DNA from: JAAYOS01 sp050950785
GTDB lineage: Bacteria; Bacillota; Clostridia; Oscillospirales; JAAYOS01
Reading direction: 5' to 3'
NCBI GenBank assembly: GCA_050950785.1
Contig: JBMNIG010000024.1
Coordinates: 13,009-77,008, forward strand
Length of the DNA: 64,000 nt
A program made the position numbers and the translations under genes. Positions 61,755 to 64,000 of this stretch are shown one piece after another (position 1 is the stretch's first letter; the number at the start of each line of letters is the position of its first letter). Under the pieces are notes generated by a model, which saw only the letters and a program-made list of their open reading frames with translations, searched no databases and was not told where the DNA came from.

Positions 61755-64000
61755 TCAAAGGTCATACATATCGTCACTGCTGTTATACTCTTCCGATTCT
61801 CCCTCGGAGCTGATTAAGTCATCGTCCTCATTGTCCGACGCGGGCTCTACCATTCCATTTTCATCCTCGATACCATAGCCCGAGGCCACAAATTCCTCTT
61901 CGCTGGCATAGGAATCCTCATTTTCCACCTTGGCAAAGCTGTCGTCTTCATCGTCATCCTTCAGCTCAATTTCCTTCATGTTTTTGTCAAGCACACGCAC
62001 ATCCAGTCCAAGAGACTGCAGCTCCTTTATGAGAACCCTGAATGATTCAGGCACGCCGGGTTTGGGAACATTGTGCCCCTTGACGATTGCCTCATAGGTC
62101 TTGACGCGTCCGACAATATCGTCCGATTTGACGGTGAGTATCTCCTGCAGAGTATATGCTGCACCGTAAGCCTCTAGTGCCCACACTTCCATTTCTCCAA
62201 AACGCTGTCCGCCAAATTGCGCTTTACCACCCAAAGGTTGCTGCGTTACAAGGGAGTATGGTCCGGTGGAACGAGCATGGATCTTATCGTCAACCAGGTG
62301 ATGGAGCTTTAAGAAGTATACATATCCGACTGCGACCGGATTGTCAAACATCTCGCCGGTACGGCCGTCGTAAAGGACACTCTTTCCGTCCCTTCTCAGA
62401 TTGGCAAGCTCCAACGTGTTTTCAATATCCTCTTCGTTTGCTCCGTCAAATACAGGCGTGGCTATCTTCCACCCCAAAGCCTGTGCTGCATATCCGAGGT
62501 GAACTTCCAAAACCTGTCCTATATTCATTCGAGAGGGAACTCCCAGCGGATTGAGTACGATATCCAGCGGCGTTCCGTCGGGCATAAAGGGCATGTCTTC
62601 AAGCGGAAGGATCATCGAAACTACACCCTTGTTGCCGTGCCTTCCAGCCATCTTATCGCCTACAGATATCTTACGCTTTTGAGCAATATAACAACGAACC
62701 ACCATGTTAACGCCGGGGTTGAGCTCGTCACCGTTTTCCCGGGTAAATACTTTAACGTCTACGATAATACCGCTCTCTCCGTGAGGCACCCTAAGAGAAG
62801 TGTCTCTTACCTCACGAGCCTTTTCACCAAAAATAGCACGCAGCAGCCGCTCCTCAGCTGTAAGCTCAGTTTCTCCCTTTGGCGTGACCTTCCCGACCAA
62901 AATGTCTCCGGGATGGACTTCCGCTCCTATGCGAATGATTCCACGCTCGTCGAGATTCTTCAGTGCGTCTTCACCGACGTTGGGGATGTCCCGGGTAATC
63001 TCTTCAGGTCCGAGTTTGGTGTCGCGGGCTTCGGTCTCATATTCCACTATGTGTATAGAAGTAAAGACGTCATCATGAACAAGACGTTCACTTATTAGGA
63101 TAGCGTCCTCATAGTTATATCCTTCCCATGTCATAAAGCCAACAAGTACGTTCTTGCCGAGAGAAATTTCACCTTCATGGGTAGAAGGTCCGTCAACAAG
63201 TACGTCACCCTTGTTGCAACGCATTCCTGCATCTACGATCGGTCTCTGATTGATACAAGTGCCCTGGTTAGACCGCATAAACTTTATGAGTTTATATGTC
63301 TTGACTTGTCCTGAGTCATAGCGAACCACAAGCTCATCAGCAGAAACTTGCTCAATAATACCGTCATCTTCAGCAAGTATACAGACTCCTGAGTCTATAG
63401 CAGCCTTATATTCAATTCCGGTAGCGACGATCGGCTGCTCTGTTCTAAGCAGCGGGACAGCCTGTTTCTGCATGTTGGATCCCATGAGTGCACGGTTTGC
63501 GTCGTCGTTTTCCAGGAAGGGTATCATAGCAGTCGCGACAGAAACCATCATCTTCGGGGAAACGTCTATATAGTCGACACGCTCCGGTTCAACCTCAATA
63601 AACTCGTCTTTGTAGCGACAGGAAACTCTCTCGTTGACAAAGTAGCCATCATCATCAATGGGTTCACTTGCCTGTGCTATTATGAAGTCGTCTTCCACAT
63701 CGGCTGTCATATATACCACTTCATCGGTTACCTTGTGTGTCACAGGATCGACCTTTTGATATGGCGCCTCAATAAACCCATATTCATTGATACGGGCATA
63801 GGTGGACAAATATGAGATCAGACCGATGTTCGGTCCCTCCGGAGTCTCGATAGGACACATGCGACCATAGTGGCTATAGTGTACGTCACGCACCTCAAAG
63901 TTTGCCCGGTCACGGCTTAGACCACCGGGTCCCAGTGCAGACATACGGCGTTTATGAGTCAACTCCGCCAGAGGGTTGCTCTGATCCATAAACTGTGAAA
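61755..64000 (-). CDS. rpoB: RNA polymerase beta subunit, C-terminal part
   Basis: The gene runs out of the window; about 748 C-terminal residues are present. The visible half of the rifampicin-pocket segment reads SQFMDQSNPLAELTHKRRMS followed by ALGPGGL, so His and Ser at the E. coli 526 and 531 positions are wild type. RPIVDAGMRCNKGD, GFMTWEGYNYEDAILISERL (split) and KLHHLVDDKIHARSTGPYSL follow normally. The C-terminus is unusually acidic: about 65 residues rich in Asp, Glu and Ser, ending SSDDMYDL, beyond the conserved beta flap end. Confidence 0.97.
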   Translation of the reverse strand, partial: SQFMDQSNPLAELTHKRRMSALGPGGLSRDRANFEVRDVHYSHYGRMCPIETPEGPNIGLISYLSTYARINEYGFIEAPYQKVDPVTHKVTDEVVYMTADVEDDFIIAQASEPIDDDGYFVNERVSCRYKDEFIEVEPERVDYIDVSPKMMVSVATAMIPFLENDDANRALMGSNMQKQAVPLLRTEQPIVATGIEYKAAIDSGVCILAEDDGIIEQVSADELVVRYDSGQVKTYKLIKFMRSNQGTCINQRPIVDAGMRCNKGDVLVDGPSTHEGEISLGKNVLVGFMTWEGYNYEDAILISERLVHDDVFTSIHIVEYETEARDTKLGPEEITRDIPNVGEDALKNLDERGIIRIGAEVHPGDILVGKVTPKGETELTAEERLLRAIFGEKAREVRDTSLRVPHGESGIIVDVKVFTRENGDELNPGVNMVVRCYIAQKRKISVGDKMAGRHGNKGVVSMILPLEDMPFMPDGTPLDIVLNPLGVPSRMNIGQVLEVHLGYAAQALGWKIATPVFDGANEEDIENTLELANLRRDGKSVLYDGRTGEMFDNPVAVGYVYFLKLHHLVDDKIHARSTGPYSLVTQQPLGGKAQFGGQRFGEMEVWALEAYGAAYTLQEILTVKSDDIVGRVKTYEAIVKGHNVPKPGVPESFRVLIKELQSLGLDVRVLDKNMKEIELKDDDEDDSFAKVENEDSYASEEEFVASGYGIEDENGMVEPASDNEDDDLISSEGESEEYNSSDDMYDL

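Noticed and set aside
63900..64000. Possible rifampicin-resistance substitutions in rpoB
   Set aside because: The visible residues at the E. coli 516, 526 and 531 positions are wild type; the Ser at 518 is a common natural difference. The rest of the pocket is outside the window.

Overview
The window is a chromosomal segment of a low-to-mid GC, endospore-forming Clostridia-type Firmicute. This rests on sporulation genes (yabP, yabQ, a broken spoVB), the WalRK-YycHI-WalJ cell-wall cluster, long-form HPF, DivIC, RqcP, HemZ, AgrBD peptide signalling, AGGAGG-type ribosome binding sites and the rpoB-rpoC / rpsL-rpsG-fusA-tuf order. Nearly every gene reads on the minus strand. Exceptions are the partial first gene, hpf, an ECF transporter S component, and decayed ttcA-like and IS481-like genes.

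Layout. 1-2.6 kb: tail of a sugar-type solute-binding protein, an esterase and nagA. 2.8-8.1 kb: argC-argJ-argB-argD-argF, a compact arginine operon with a candidate ARG box over its promoter. 8.2-10.4 kb: YtrA-type GntR regulator and membrane partner with a palindromic operator. 10.4-14.0 kb: GNAT gene plus guaA, then rplM-rpsI with a long leader. 14.2-16.6 kb: ttcA-like pseudogene, alpha/beta hydrolase, hpf. 16.7-24.0 kb: secreted LxxG-heptad protein with an RND/MMPL exporter, ftsH, an amidohydrolase. 24.1-24.3 kb: a plus-strand promoter and terminator with no gene between them, a candidate small RNA. 24.4-30.5 kb: divIC/yabP/yabQ/rqcP/hup/mazG, then spoVB and an mtaD-like deaminase gene that are both broken by several frameshifts. 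30.6-36.1 kb: zinc-ribbon protein, nucleoside kinase, hemZ, MBL hydrolase, dtd, rlmH, walJ. 36.1-42.5 kb: murA and walR-walK-yycH-yycI. 42.6-43.4 kb: ECF S component.

43.5-47.4 kb is the most interesting region: a complete agr-type quorum-sensing locus. It has an AgrA-like LytTR regulator (frameshifted in a T-run), an AgrC-like kinase, a 46-residue AgrD-type pro-peptide, AgrB, and a second LytTR protein whose receiver has Glu in place of the phospho-accepting Asp. Three ~11-bp direct repeats at two-helical-turn spacing lie upstream of agrD and look like a LytTR operator.

47.5-48.9 kb: degV and a tRNA-Trp/Asp/Thr operon. 48.9-51.7 kb: an insertion-sequence graveyard (decayed IS481-like and IS30-like transposases, a 17-bp direct repeat present three times). 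51.7-52.6 kb: an aminoglycoside 6-adenylyltransferase-like gene with its own promoter. 53.2-64.0 kb: tuf, fusA, rpsG, rpsL, rpoC and most of rpoB, all apparently intact.

All calls come from reading the sequence and its translations; no database search was run. Starts were moved from the longest frame to the codon with the best Shine-Dalgarno spacing where family N-termini agree.
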